From Acetobacter suratthaniensis (GTDB lineage Bacteria; Pseudomonadota; Alphaproteobacteria; Acetobacterales; Acetobacteraceae): a stretch of DNA of 64,000 nucleotides. The notes beneath the pieces were generated by a model. That model had not been told where the DNA came from. It did no database searches and saw only the letters and a program-made list of their open reading frames with translations. This document shows positions 47,934-55,772 of this stretch, piece after piece. The DNA lies in contig NZ_JAFVMG010000002.1 in assembly GCF_017377745.1 (NCBI RefSeq), positions 124,001-188,000 of the forward strand. The letters run 5' to 3'. The translations under genes and the position numbers were made by a program. Each line of letters begins with the position of its first letter. The stretch's first letter is position 1.

Positions 47934-48725
47934 TTAGGCCGGCTGGCCCGTAATATCCCCACACACAACATGCAGTCGCACGGCATTTTCCTGCAGGATA
48001 GCGCGGATTCCAGCCGGGGGCGGCTGGTCAGTATAGAACGCGCTCACCTGCGAAATATGACCCACACGCGCCATCGGGCGGCGATGGAATTTAGTATGGT
48101 CGGCAAGCAGGAACACCGTGCGCGCATTGCGTAGGATTGCCTGCGCTGCGTTGATTTCATCCGCATCGAAGTCGAGCAGCGTGCCATCCTCATCGATCCC
48201 GCTGATTCCGATTACCCCGAAATCAGCCCGATATTGCTCGATCATGGCCGCCGCCGCCGGGCCAACAATACCGCCATCGCGCAGGCGCACGCTGCCGCCT
48301 GTAATAATAAGGCTGCAATCCGGAGCGGGAGCCAGCAGGCTCGCCACATGAATGTTATTGGTGATAACCCGCAGCGCCCTGTGGCTCCGCAGACTACGGG
48401 CAAAAGCCTCGGTTGTGGTGCCGATGTTGATGAAGAGCGAAGCACCGTCCGGTATGGCCTGGGCAGCTTCGCGCCCTATCGCTTCCTTTTCGCGCAGATG
48501 CAGAATCTGGCGATCAGAATAATCAATATTCTCGGCCTGAGAAAGCGCACTCGCCCCGCCATGATGGCGGGTGAGAAAACCTTGAGCGTCCATACAGTTC
48601 ACATCACGCCGGACGGTCTGCACGGTTACATTGAGTGCGCGGGCCAGTTCCTCGCTGCTCAGATACCCCCGCTGGTTGACCAGCTCAAGAATACGCGCGC
48701 GGCGAATATCAACAGCGCTTGCCAT
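47934..48725 (-). CDS. glpR: DeoR-family repressor GlpR
   Basis: 263 residues. The N-terminal winged HTH has the DeoR signature RARILELVNQRGYLSSEELA and LNVTVQTVRRDVNCMDAQGF. The C-terminal sugar-phosphate binding domain has IGTTTEAFARSLRS, ITNNIHVASLLAP and LLADHTKFHRRPMARVG. GlpR represses glycerol catabolic genes until glycerol 3-phosphate binds. Its place upstream of glpD-glpF-glpK, with two matching palindromes between glpR and glpD, supports this. In family terms other sugar phosphates would be possible, but the context is decisive. Confidence 0.94.
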   Translation of the reverse strand: MASAVDIRRARILELVNQRGYLSSEELARALNVTVQTVRRDVNCMDAQGFLTRHHGGASALSQAENIDYSDRQILHLREKEAIGREAAQAIPDGASLFINIGTTTEAFARSLRSHRALRVITNNIHVASLLAPAPDCSLIITGGSVRLRDGGIVGPAAAAMIEQYRADFGVIGISGIDEDGTLLDFDADEINAAQAILRNARTVFLLADHTKFHRRPMARVGHISQVSAFYTDQPPPAGIRAILQENAVRLHVVCGDITGQPA

Positions 48726-48909
48726 GCGTCCTTTTTGCCCCTGTGCCAGCCGGGATCACCCCTGTGCGATACCGAAAAACTCCCGCTCTTGGTGCCCCAG
48801 ACCGGCTTGCGCCGTCAACACCGGGCGCACCCGGAATGCTTGCATCACCCCGGCATGGATGGGGCGTATTTTCGTTCTGTAACCAGAATGGTCTTGCCTC
48901 ACAAAAATA

Positions 48910-48923
48910 ATCAGTATACTGAT
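48910..48923. promoter_or_regulatory. Palindromic operator 1, probable MarR site of catabolic cluster
   Basis: ATCAGTATACTGAT is a perfect 14-base palindrome 37 bases upstream of the Rieske oxygenase start. Its centre holds a -10-like TATACT. A TTGCCT at 48894 lies 15 bases before it, a short spacing for a -35. The same palindrome recurs at 53161 and 60584. Confidence 0.8.
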
Positions 48924-48960
48924 ATAAAAACGGCACGCCCCCTAGCCACGGAGACACTTC

Positions 48961-50001
48961 ATGTCTGTCAAAACCATCCTGTCCGAACTGGAAGGGTGCA
49001 CAGATTCCGCCCTGCTGAACGACTGGCACGTGGTGGCGTATTCCACCGATCTGGAACAGGGCAAACTTCTGCCCGTTACCCTGATGGAACGCGACCTCGT
49101 GCTCTGGCGCTCCGCCTCAGGCGAAGTGCATGCCTGGGACGACCTGTGCATCCATCGCGGCGCACGCCTGTCCAAAGGCTGTATCGAGCGCGATACCGTT
49201 GTCTGCCCCTATCACGGCTGGCGCTATAACGATCAGGGAAGCTGTGTACTGATTCCGGCCGCCCCCAATGAACCCCCAATGAAAAAAGCCCGCGCCATTA
49301 CCCACCCGGTCAAGGAGCGCTACGGCTTTATCTGGGTAAGCACCGGCACACCGGAAAAAGATATTCCGGTTTTCCCCGAGTGGGATGATGCCAGCTACCA
49401 AAAAGTGCATTGCGGCCCATACACGTTCCGTTCCGGGTATCGCGCGGTCGAAAACTTCATGGACCCCAGTCACTTTCCGTTCGTGCATGCCGGGGTCAAC
49501 GGTATTTACGACAACCCCGACCCCATCGCCCCTTATGATGTGGAGTTGACGGAGGAAGGTCTTGTCACCAGTGAGGTGCGCGTAACACAGCCCTACGGCG
49601 ATCCCCGCCAGATTCCGGTCATTGCTTATTATGCCTACACATGCTTCCGCCCGCTTGTGGCATATTTCAAAAAGCGCCTTGTCATCCAGAACCCCGAAGA
49701 CCAGCATCTGGGCAATGAGGACGACCGTTTCTGCACCTTCCTGACCACCCAGATGGTCGATCAGCAGACCAGTATCGTGCGGATCTGTTGCGCCATGAAC
49801 TTCAATCCGCAGCCAACGGTTGAAGACGTCCGTCGCCGTCAGGACATCGTCTATGCGCAGGATGCAGGCATTGTCGATACGCAGCGCCCCGAACGCATCC
49901 CGGTAGACCTGCGGCTGGAACTGCACCACCGCAGCGACCTGCTCGGGCAGAAATATCGCAAATGGCTCCAGACAATGGGGATTACCTACGGTGTCTTCTG
50001 A
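48961..50001 (+). CDS. Rieske non-heme iron oxygenase, alpha subunit
   Basis: 346 residues. The Rieske 2Fe-2S ligands are Cys63 and His65 (DDLCIHRGARL) and Cys82 and His85 (VVCPYHGWRYN). The mononuclear iron site is the D-x2-H-x4-H motif in ENFMDPSHFPFVHAG (Asp168, His171, His176). The size and motifs resemble VanA-type O-demethylases and N-demethylating Rieske enzymes rather than two-subunit ring dioxygenases, since no beta subunit is adjacent. Electrons should come from the reductase gene that overlaps its end. It probably hydroxylates or demethylates the substrate of this cluster. The substrate is unknown. Confidence 0.92.
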   Translation: MSVKTILSELEGCTDSALLNDWHVVAYSTDLEQGKLLPVTLMERDLVLWRSASGEVHAWDDLCIHRGARLSKGCIERDTVVCPYHGWRYNDQGSCVLIPAAPNEPPMKKARAITHPVKERYGFIWVSTGTPEKDIPVFPEWDDASYQKVHCGPYTFRSGYRAVENFMDPSHFPFVHAGVNGIYDNPDPIAPYDVELTEEGLVTSEVRVTQPYGDPRQIPVIAYYAYTCFRPLVAYFKKRLVIQNPEDQHLGNEDDRFCTFLTTQMVDQQTSIVRICCAMNFNPQPTVEDVRRRQDIVYAQDAGIVDTQRPERIPVDLRLELHHRSDLLGQKYRKWLQTMGITYGVF

Positions 50002-50941
50002 CGGTTCGGCCCCTACCACGCAGCAGGCTCTCATTACCGCCCGGCAGGTCGCCGGGCGGGACATCTGCCTGCTGACCTTGCAGGCAGAAAACGGCGCCCC
50101 CCTGCCCGAGGCAATGCCGGGGGCTCATATTGACCTGCATCTGCCCGATGGCCGCAGCCGACAATACTCGCTGCTGTCCTGCGCTCCTTACACGATTGCC
50201 ATCAAGGCGGTACGGGATGGACGCGGAGCCTCACAATGGCTGCATGATACCCTGAAGGTGGGTGACACCATCAGAATTGGCATGCCCAGAAACAACTTTG
50301 CGCTGCGTGAAGGCGCAACCGATACCGTGCTGCTGGCAGGCGGGATCGGCATTACAGCGCTGCTGTGCATGTATGATGCGCTAATAGCCGAGGGCCGCAC
50401 GGTCTGCCTGCATTACTGGGCACGTTCGGTAGAAGAAACATTCCTGCATGCACAGCTTTCCAGCAGGCCTGGGCTGCATATCCACTCATGCGGCGGGCGC
50501 GTAACGTCAATGGCTGCCGTCATGGCCGAACATGGCCCCGAGGCAGATCTTTATTGCTGTGGCCCTACACGGATGCTAGCGGAATTCACGGCACTGACAC
50601 AGGGCCGGAACCCGCAAAGGCTGCATATCGAACGCTTTAGCGCCGACAGCACCACTTTGCCTGAAACAACAGATAACGGCTTTAGCGTCCAACTGGCCCG
50701 CAGTGGCACAACCATTGCCGTGGGAAAGGATCAGTCCATTCTCGAAGCGCTGACAGAGGCCGGGGTAGATATTGAATATTCCTGCGAGGAGGGGCTGTGT
50801 GGCGCCTGCGAAGCGCGTGTGTTGGACGGCACCCCCCTGCACCGCGACAGCATACGAACACCCGATGAGCACGACCAGCGACGCACAATCATGCTGTGCG
50901 TAAGCCGGGCACGCTCCGGCATATTGGTACTGGACCTGTAA
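49991..50941 (+). CDS. VanB-type (PDR) FMN/2Fe-2S oxidoreductase
   Basis: 316 residues from a GTG at 49991 that overlaps the oxygenase gene by 11 bases. In order it has an FMN-binding domain (RSRQYSLLSC), an NADH domain (TVLLAGGIGITALLCMYDAL and YCCGPTRMLAEF) and a C-terminal plant-type ferredoxin domain with ligands in CEEGLCGACEARV and a later MLCVS. This phthalate dioxygenase reductase architecture passes electrons from NADH through FMN and 2Fe-2S to the Rieske centre of the partner oxygenase. The overlap strongly supports a two-component monooxygenase. Confidence 0.94.
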   Translation: MSSDGSAPTTQQALITARQVAGRDICLLTLQAENGAPLPEAMPGAHIDLHLPDGRSRQYSLLSCAPYTIAIKAVRDGRGASQWLHDTLKVGDTIRIGMPRNNFALREGATDTVLLAGGIGITALLCMYDALIAEGRTVCLHYWARSVEETFLHAQLSSRPGLHIHSCGGRVTSMAAVMAEHGPEADLYCCGPTRMLAEFTALTQGRNPQRLHIERFSADSTTLPETTDNGFSVQLARSGTTIAVGKDQSILEALTEAGVDIEYSCEEGLCGACEARVLDGTPLHRDSIRTPDEHDQRRTIMLCVSRARSGILVLDL

Positions 50942-50965
50942 ACAGACACCCGGAGAAGGCTTTTC

Positions 50966-51157
50966 ATGAGCGTATCAGACCCCTTCCCCCCCCATGAGGC
51001 CGTGCAGGCACTGGCCCGGCAGGCGGGGCTTGAACTTACGGCAGAGAACACCCCCGGAATTATAGAAAATATGCGTATTCTCCAGCATTATTCCGATCTC
51101 ATCAATACATTCCCCCTCTCGGACCACTGCCCTCCAGCATTTGGGTATCAGCCATGA
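50966..51157 (+). CDS. AtzG-like (DUF4089) small amidase subunit
   Basis: 63 residues (MSVSDPFPPHEAVQALARQA), preceded by GGAGAAG. It is a short helical protein with the pattern of AtzG/DUF4089 and GatC-like subunits (LELTAENTPGIIENMRIL, then a hydrophobic tail ending FGYQP). In Pseudomonas sp. ADP, AtzG binds and stabilises AtzE in 1-carboxybiuret hydrolase. The gene overlaps the AtzE-like gene by 4 bases (ATGA), which fits a stable 1:1 complex. Confidence 0.85.
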   Translation: MSVSDPFPPHEAVQALARQAGLELTAENTPGIIENMRILQHYSDLINTFPLSDHCPPAFGYQP

Positions 51158-52530
51158 CAGCAGGTGTGCAGGCGCTGGCGGAGCGTGTGCGTTCGCGCAC
51201 GGTTCGGGTTAGCGATAGTATCCGCGCGACACTGGACACCATAACCCGGCATGATAAAGGCCTGAATGCCGTGACACGGGTTCTGAGCACGCGCGCTCTG
51301 CAAAGTGCTGCAGCTCAGGACGCCTTTTTAGAGGCAGGCGGCACACCCGGCCCGCTGGCTGGCGTACCATTCGGGGTGAAGGACCTTTTCGATCTGGAAG
51401 GGATCACAACCACCGCAGGCTCCGCAGCTCTGGCCAACACACCCCCGGCAACGCAGGATGCCCTGGCCATTACCCGGCTGATCCGTGCAGGCGCCATCCC
51501 CGTTGCCACATTGAATATGGATGAATTCGCCTACGGCTTTGTAACAGAAAACGCCCATTACGGACGCACAGCCAACCCGCATGACACCGCCCGATTGGCG
51601 GGTGGGTCTTCAGGCGGTTCCGCCGCCAGCGTAGCAGCTGGCCTGCTGCCCTTCTCGCTAGGGTCGGATACAAATGGCTCCATCCGGGTTCCGGCGTCAC
51701 TCTGCGGCGTATGGGGCCTGCGCCCGACTTACGGACGGCTCCCGCTTGACGGGGTTTATCCTTTTGCAGCCAGTCTGGACACCATCGGACCTTTTGCACG
51801 CAGTGCAGCCGATCTGCACCTCGTCTTTGCGGCTCTTGCCACAGATACCCCGCAGACCGCCCCCCCTACAGAGAGCCACACCGGCACCTTACGGGTTGCA
51901 CGCCTTGGGGGGTGGTTTGCAAAAAACCTTGATCCCGATTTGGAGCAAGGCATAACCCGCCTCATGGAGCACTGTGGCACACGACAGGTCATAAACCTGC
52001 CGGAAGTCGAACGCGCCAGAGCTGCCGCCTTTCTGATTACGGCAGCCGAAGGGGGCAACCTCCACCTGCCTCGCCTCCGCAATAACGCTCAGGCTTATGA
52101 CCCTGCCACCCGCGATCGCCTGCTTGCCGGAGCCCTTCTGCCCGCAGGACCGGTTATACAAGCACACCGTTTTCGTTCATGGTTCCGCGAAGCAATACAT
52201 GGGATTTTCCGCGACTACGATATTCTGATCGCACCCGCCACGCCCGGCCCGGCTCCCCTACACGCCAACCCCATCCTGACACTGGATGGCAGGCCCGTTC
52301 CCGCCCGTGCCAATCTTGGCTTATTTACCCAACCCATCAGCCTTGCTGGTGTACCCGTGTTGAGCGCCCCCCTGCCCTGCCAGAGCAGGCATACCAATAC
52401 GCCAACACCGGACATGCCGCTGGGTATTCAGCTTATTGCTGCTCCCGGTCAGGAAGAACGCCTGCTTTCACTCGGCATAAAGCTGGAAAAGGCTGGCCTG
52501 CTCGGACGCCCCGCAGCACAGTGGCCATAA
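51154..52530 (+). CDS. AtzE-like amidase signature hydrolase
   Basis: 458 residues. The amidase Ser-cisSer-Lys triad is clear: Lys76 in GVPFGVKDLFD, cis-Ser152 in LAGGSSGGSAASV and Ser176 in GSDTNGSIRVPAS. It resembles AtzE, 1-carboxybiuret hydrolase of the cyanuric acid pathway, and GatA-like amidases. No cyanuric acid hydrolase or biuret-forming gene is present here, so the substrate is likely a different ureide, carbamoyl or amide compound formed by this pathway. It is the last gene of the Rieske operon and runs into a hairpin shared with marR. Confidence 0.9.
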   Translation: MTAGVQALAERVRSRTVRVSDSIRATLDTITRHDKGLNAVTRVLSTRALQSAAAQDAFLEAGGTPGPLAGVPFGVKDLFDLEGITTTAGSAALANTPPATQDALAITRLIRAGAIPVATLNMDEFAYGFVTENAHYGRTANPHDTARLAGGSSGGSAASVAAGLLPFSLGSDTNGSIRVPASLCGVWGLRPTYGRLPLDGVYPFAASLDTIGPFARSAADLHLVFAALATDTPQTAPPTESHTGTLRVARLGGWFAKNLDPDLEQGITRLMEHCGTRQVINLPEVERARAAAFLITAAEGGNLHLPRLRNNAQAYDPATRDRLLAGALLPAGPVIQAHRFRSWFREAIHGIFRDYDILIAPATPGPAPLHANPILTLDGRPVPARANLGLFTQPISLAGVPVLSAPLPCQSRHTNTPTPDMPLGIQLIAAPGQEERLLSLGIKLEKAGLLGRPAAQWP

Positions 52531-52531
52531 A

Positions 52532-52556
52532 AAAATCCTGATGAAATCAGGATTTT
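52532..52556. terminator. Bidirectional terminator between atzE-like and marR genes
   Basis: A perfect 11-bp stem (AAAATCCTGAT, loop GAA, ATCAGGATTTT) carries A-runs on the left arm and T-runs on the right arm, so it can stop transcription from both sides. It overlaps the marR stop codon. Confidence 0.9.
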
Positions 52557-53056
52557 ACAGGGGCGCGGCTATGGATATTACCGGCTTCCGTCAGGGTTTT
52601 CATGGCGGACATAAACTGCGCCCGGCCTTTTACGGGAAGTGCCTCAATCGTACGCGCGTGAGCTCGGCGGGCGGGTTCGCTCATCTGATCGAGAATATCC
52701 TGCCCGGCCTGCGTTAGAAAAACCTGCTTTACCCGCCTGTCATGCTGGGCATTTTCCCGCCGCAGGACATCACGTTTTTCAAGTCTGGCCACTACATTGG
52801 CCAGAGTAGCCCGGTCAACACCGATTGCCTGTCCCAGTTCGTGCTGGTCTTTGCCCGGATACAAGCTGACCATGCTCATAATACTGTATTGCACAGGGGT
52901 TATGTCGAACCCGCTGCACTCCTCCATAAAAAGCGAGACATGGATCTGGTGCAACCGGCGGATAAGAAAACCGGGCCGCTCCAGAATCGCCTGTGTCCAG
53001 GCCTGATCGGGCTCTGCGGCCTCAGCGATAGTATCGGGGGACGACTGATTTTTCAT
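52547..53056 (-). CDS. MarR-family transcriptional regulator of the catabolic cluster
   Basis: 169 residues. A dimerisation helix (RRLHQIHVSLFMEECSGF) is followed by the winged HTH (ITPVQYSIMSMVSLYPGKDQ, GVDRATLANVVARLEKRDVL, and the wing RRENAQHDRRVKQVFLT). MarR repressors bind short palindromes and let go when an aromatic or other ligand binds. It is divergent from the amidohydrolase gene, and an operator-like palindrome at 53161-53172 lies between them. The same palindrome is found before the other units, so it likely controls the whole cluster. The effector is unknown. Confidence 0.93.
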   Translation of the reverse strand: MKNQSSPDTIAEAAEPDQAWTQAILERPGFLIRRLHQIHVSLFMEECSGFDITPVQYSIMSMVSLYPGKDQHELGQAIGVDRATLANVVARLEKRDVLRRENAQHDRRVKQVFLTQAGQDILDQMSEPARRAHARTIEALPVKGRAQFMSAMKTLTEAGNIHSRAPVKS

Positions 53057-53160
53057 GTCGAGAGGCTAACAGATTTCGCTCTACCTGCCAAACATTGAAC
53101 AGGTTTAGAGGATTTTTCCGCGCTTGCGGGGGATTTGTTCTTGCCTGCACCATTAATACG

Positions 53161-53172
53161 TCAGTATACTGA
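53161..53172. promoter_or_regulatory. Palindromic operator 2, probable MarR site of catabolic cluster
   Basis: TCAGTATACTGA is a perfect 12-base palindrome 29 bases before the amidohydrolase start and 105 bases upstream of marR. TTGCCT at 53141 and TATACT at 53165 are spaced by 18 bases and could be the amidohydrolase promoter, with -10 inside the operator. Confidence 0.78.
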
Positions 53173-53200
53173 TCAATAATCTCACAAAGGATATCTGATA

Positions 53201-54460
53201 ATGCCTGTTGACCTGATCCTGCGCTCCGGCACGGTAATTGATCCGCTTACAAAACGAAATGAAGTGCTGGATATCGCCATCACCAACGGGCAGATTTCCC
53301 ACATGGCGCCCCGGATCGGGCCGGACATTACGGCACACAAGGAAATTGATGTAACCGGGCGCATTGTCGCCCCCGGGCTGATTGATACCCACGGCCATAT
53401 CTACCAGCATGTCACTGGCCGCTTTGGCCTCAACCCGGACCTTGTCGGCGTGCGTTCGGGCGTTACCACCATTATCGACCAAGGGGGGCCAAGCTGCATG
53501 ACACTTGGCGGTTTCCGCCATTTTGTGGCCGAACCGGCTGATACGCGCGTGTTGTGTTTTCTGTCCGCCTATCTTGTCGGCGGGCTTGAGGGGCACCTCT
53601 ACCCCGAACTGTACGGCCCCGGCCAGACCAATGTCGAACACAGTGTTCGGGTTGCGCGCGAAAATGCCGATATCGTACGGGGCATCAAAGGTCATGCGGA
53701 AATTGGCGGCATTTCGCGCTGGGGTCTTGAGGTCGTCAAAATCGGCAAGGACATTGCACGACAGGCGGGTATTCCACTTTACGTCCATCTGGGCCAACTC
53801 TGGCCCACTCGTGAAGACGCGCCCGACATCAATGCCGATGATGTCGTGCGCGAACTCGTGCCGCTACTGGAGGAAGGCGATGTTCTGGCCCACCCCTTCA
53901 CGCGCCACCCCGGCGGTTTCATTTCCATGGACACAGGCGAAGTCCACCCCGTTGTCTGGGCGGCACTCGAGCGTGGCGTTACGGTTGATGTTGGCCATGG
54001 CTCGCATTTTTCCTTCGAGATGGCCGAACAGGTCATGCGCGCGGGTATCCGCCCCTATACGCTGGGAGCCGACATGCACGGCTATAACGTGAACGTTCCC
54101 AATATTACCGATAGCGAAGACCGTCAGGCCAACCCGTTTGCCGGACGTGCACCTTTCAGTCTGACCAACGCCATGTCCAAACTGCTCTATCTTGGCATGT
54201 CGCTGGAGGAGGTCATGGCCACCGTAACGCTCAATCCGGCGCGGATGATTGGCATGTCCGATACGCTCGGCTCACTTCAGGTTGGGCGTGAGGCAGATAT
54301 CAGCGTGCTCAATCTTGAGAAAGGCCGCTTTGAAATGACAGATAACAGCGGCGCACGAGTAACAACCAATACCATGCTTACCCCCGCCTTCACCCTGCGT
54401 GCCGGTCGGATTTTCGAAGCCGACAGCCCGCTCAATCCGCCTGTCGTGCCTGTTCAGTAA
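53201..54460 (+). CDS. Amidohydrolase/deacetylase family metallohydrolase
   Basis: 419 residues. The N- and C-terminal beta-sandwich parts of urease-superfamily hydrolases are present (LILRSGTVIDPLTKRNEVLD and LGSLQVGREADISVLNLEKG). The HxH zinc motif is PGLIDTHGHIYQH near residue 65. Further likely ligands are the Lys in VRGIKGHAEIGG, His in LYVHLGQLW, His in VLAHPFTRH and the catalytic Asp in LGADMHGYN. It resembles dihydroorotase or D-aminoacylase-like deacetylases of unknown specificity. It could hydrolyse a cyclic amide, ureide or N-acyl group. It is the first gene of a two-gene operon. Confidence 0.92.
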   Translation: MPVDLILRSGTVIDPLTKRNEVLDIAITNGQISHMAPRIGPDITAHKEIDVTGRIVAPGLIDTHGHIYQHVTGRFGLNPDLVGVRSGVTTIIDQGGPSCMTLGGFRHFVAEPADTRVLCFLSAYLVGGLEGHLYPELYGPGQTNVEHSVRVARENADIVRGIKGHAEIGGISRWGLEVVKIGKDIARQAGIPLYVHLGQLWPTREDAPDINADDVVRELVPLLEEGDVLAHPFTRHPGGFISMDTGEVHPVVWAALERGVTVDVGHGSHFSFEMAEQVMRAGIRPYTLGADMHGYNVNVPNITDSEDRQANPFAGRAPFSLTNAMSKLLYLGMSLEEVMATVTLNPARMIGMSDTLGSLQVGREADISVLNLEKGRFEMTDNSGARVTTNTMLTPAFTLRAGRIFEADSPLNPPVVPVQ

Positions 54461-54476
54461 AGCTGGAGCCAGTCCC

Positions 54477-55316
54477 ATGCCCGCACCCTGCGACAACACC
54501 GCAGCACAGGCCGTACGCGATGCCGCCTATGACAATGTTGCCGCCGTGCCGGGCAGCCGGGACTGGATGGCCCGCCTGCGGGCGGATTCAGAAAGTTTTC
54601 GCACGCGCCTTCATACTATACGGCAGGATGTGCAATGGGGGCCGGAACCCGCCAACCGCTGGACATTCTATCCCTCTGGCCGAACCGATACCCCCTGCCT
54701 GATTTTCATTCATGGCGGATACTGGCAGTGGAACCGGCCGGAAGACTTCGCCTGTCTGGCAGAGGGGCTGCTGGCTCACGGCTGGTCGGTTGCCATGCCT
54801 GCTCATACGCTCGCCCCTTCAGCCAGCCTGACCCGGATTGTGCATGAACTGGAACAGGCACTGAACTGGCTGGCCGAGCGGGGGGCAGCTTATGGGCTGC
54901 ATGCACCCTATGTACTTTCAGGCTGGTCGGCCGGGGGCACGCTCGCCACTTTGCTGCTTGGCCATCCGCTCATAAACGCAGGGCTGTGCCTCTCGGGCAT
55001 TCACGATCTTGCCCCTTTACGGAACACATACCTGAATGCCGCGCTAAAACTCAGCATGCAGGAAATCGAGGATTTTTCTCCGCTACGTATTCCCCCCTGC
55101 CCCAAACCGCTCTGCCTTGCCTTCGGCACAGAGGAGCTGCCGGTTTTCGCGCAGGACGCCGCCGCACTCCTGACCTTACGAAACCACCATAACTGCCCGA
55201 CAACCTTCATGCCGGTACCGCAGAAGGATCATTTCCGCATGCTCAACACGTTGCGCGCGCCAGACGGGTCTCTGACACGCTGGCTGGTGGAAACATTCGG
55301 ACACTTTCCCCCATAA
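54477..55316 (+). CDS. Alpha/beta hydrolase, arylformamidase-like
   Basis: 279 residues from the ATG at 54477 (MPAPCDNTAAQAVRDAAYDN), with GGAG upstream. The oxyanion HGGYW motif appears in CLIFIHGGYWQWNRPEDF, the nucleophile elbow is LSGWSAGGTLA, and the C-terminal part supplies Asp and His (the His probably in QKDHFRMLN). The HGGYW form is typical of kynurenine formamidase-like and related esterases, which act on N-formyl or acyl groups. It starts 16 bases after the amidohydrolase stop. Confidence 0.88.
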   Translation: MPAPCDNTAAQAVRDAAYDNVAAVPGSRDWMARLRADSESFRTRLHTIRQDVQWGPEPANRWTFYPSGRTDTPCLIFIHGGYWQWNRPEDFACLAEGLLAHGWSVAMPAHTLAPSASLTRIVHELEQALNWLAERGAAYGLHAPYVLSGWSAGGTLATLLLGHPLINAGLCLSGIHDLAPLRNTYLNAALKLSMQEIEDFSPLRIPPCPKPLCLAFGTEELPVFAQDAAALLTLRNHHNCPTTFMPVPQKDHFRMLNTLRAPDGSLTRWLVETFGHFPP

Positions 55317-55343
55317 GTCATTTCATACCAAAGGATTTTTCCC

Positions 55344-55739
55344 TCAGGAATCCGTTTCCGGTCTCTCCGCCATAATGGAAACATGGGCCGCCAGAATACG
55401 CCATCCTACCTCCCCCCGGATCCATGTCTGCATCTGCCGCCCGATAGCCGTACCACCAATACGGCGGAATTCCAGACTGACGACCGCCATCGTTTCATTC
55501 ACACAAACAATGTGCCGCCGTAGCACTTCACGCGGGGGAGACCCACCCGCCCGCGCACGCCGAAACGCCGCAATGGCCTCTGCTCCATACAGATTTTCAC
55601 CCACGCCGTAGCGCACAGCCTCCGGCCCACTCCAGAACAAGGCGTCCAGTGCTGGCATGTCATTGCGGCCCAGCGCCTCCTCATACGCATCAGCGCACCG
55701 GGCGACCTGCACCATCATATCCGGGTCATTCAGGCGCAT
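55344..55739 (-). CDS. AtzH-like (DUF3225, NTF2-fold) protein
   Basis: 131 residues of SnoaL/NTF2-like fold. Visible family features are YEEALGRNDMPALDALFWSG, VRYGVGENLYGAEAIAAFRR and RQMQTWIRGEVGWRILAAHV. AtzH, the member encoded with AtzE and AtzG in Pseudomonas sp. ADP, acts on small urea derivatives in the cyanuric acid pathway. Here it is at the end of the opposite-strand operon, 33 bases after the GMC gene, and apart from the AtzG and AtzE genes. Role and substrate are inferred from family only. Confidence 0.82.
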   Translation of the reverse strand: MRLNDPDMMVQVARCADAYEEALGRNDMPALDALFWSGPEAVRYGVGENLYGAEAIAAFRRARAGGSPPREVLRRHIVCVNETMAVVSLEFRRIGGTAIGRQMQTWIRGEVGWRILAAHVSIMAERPETDS

Positions 55740-55772
55740 GGGTCACAACCCCTATTTTCGGGGCGTTTTGTA

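Noticed and set aside
49117..50064. Minus-strand open frame antisense to the Rieske oxygenase
   Set aside because: The oxygenase has all metal ligands in the plus frame. The minus frame matches no family known to me.
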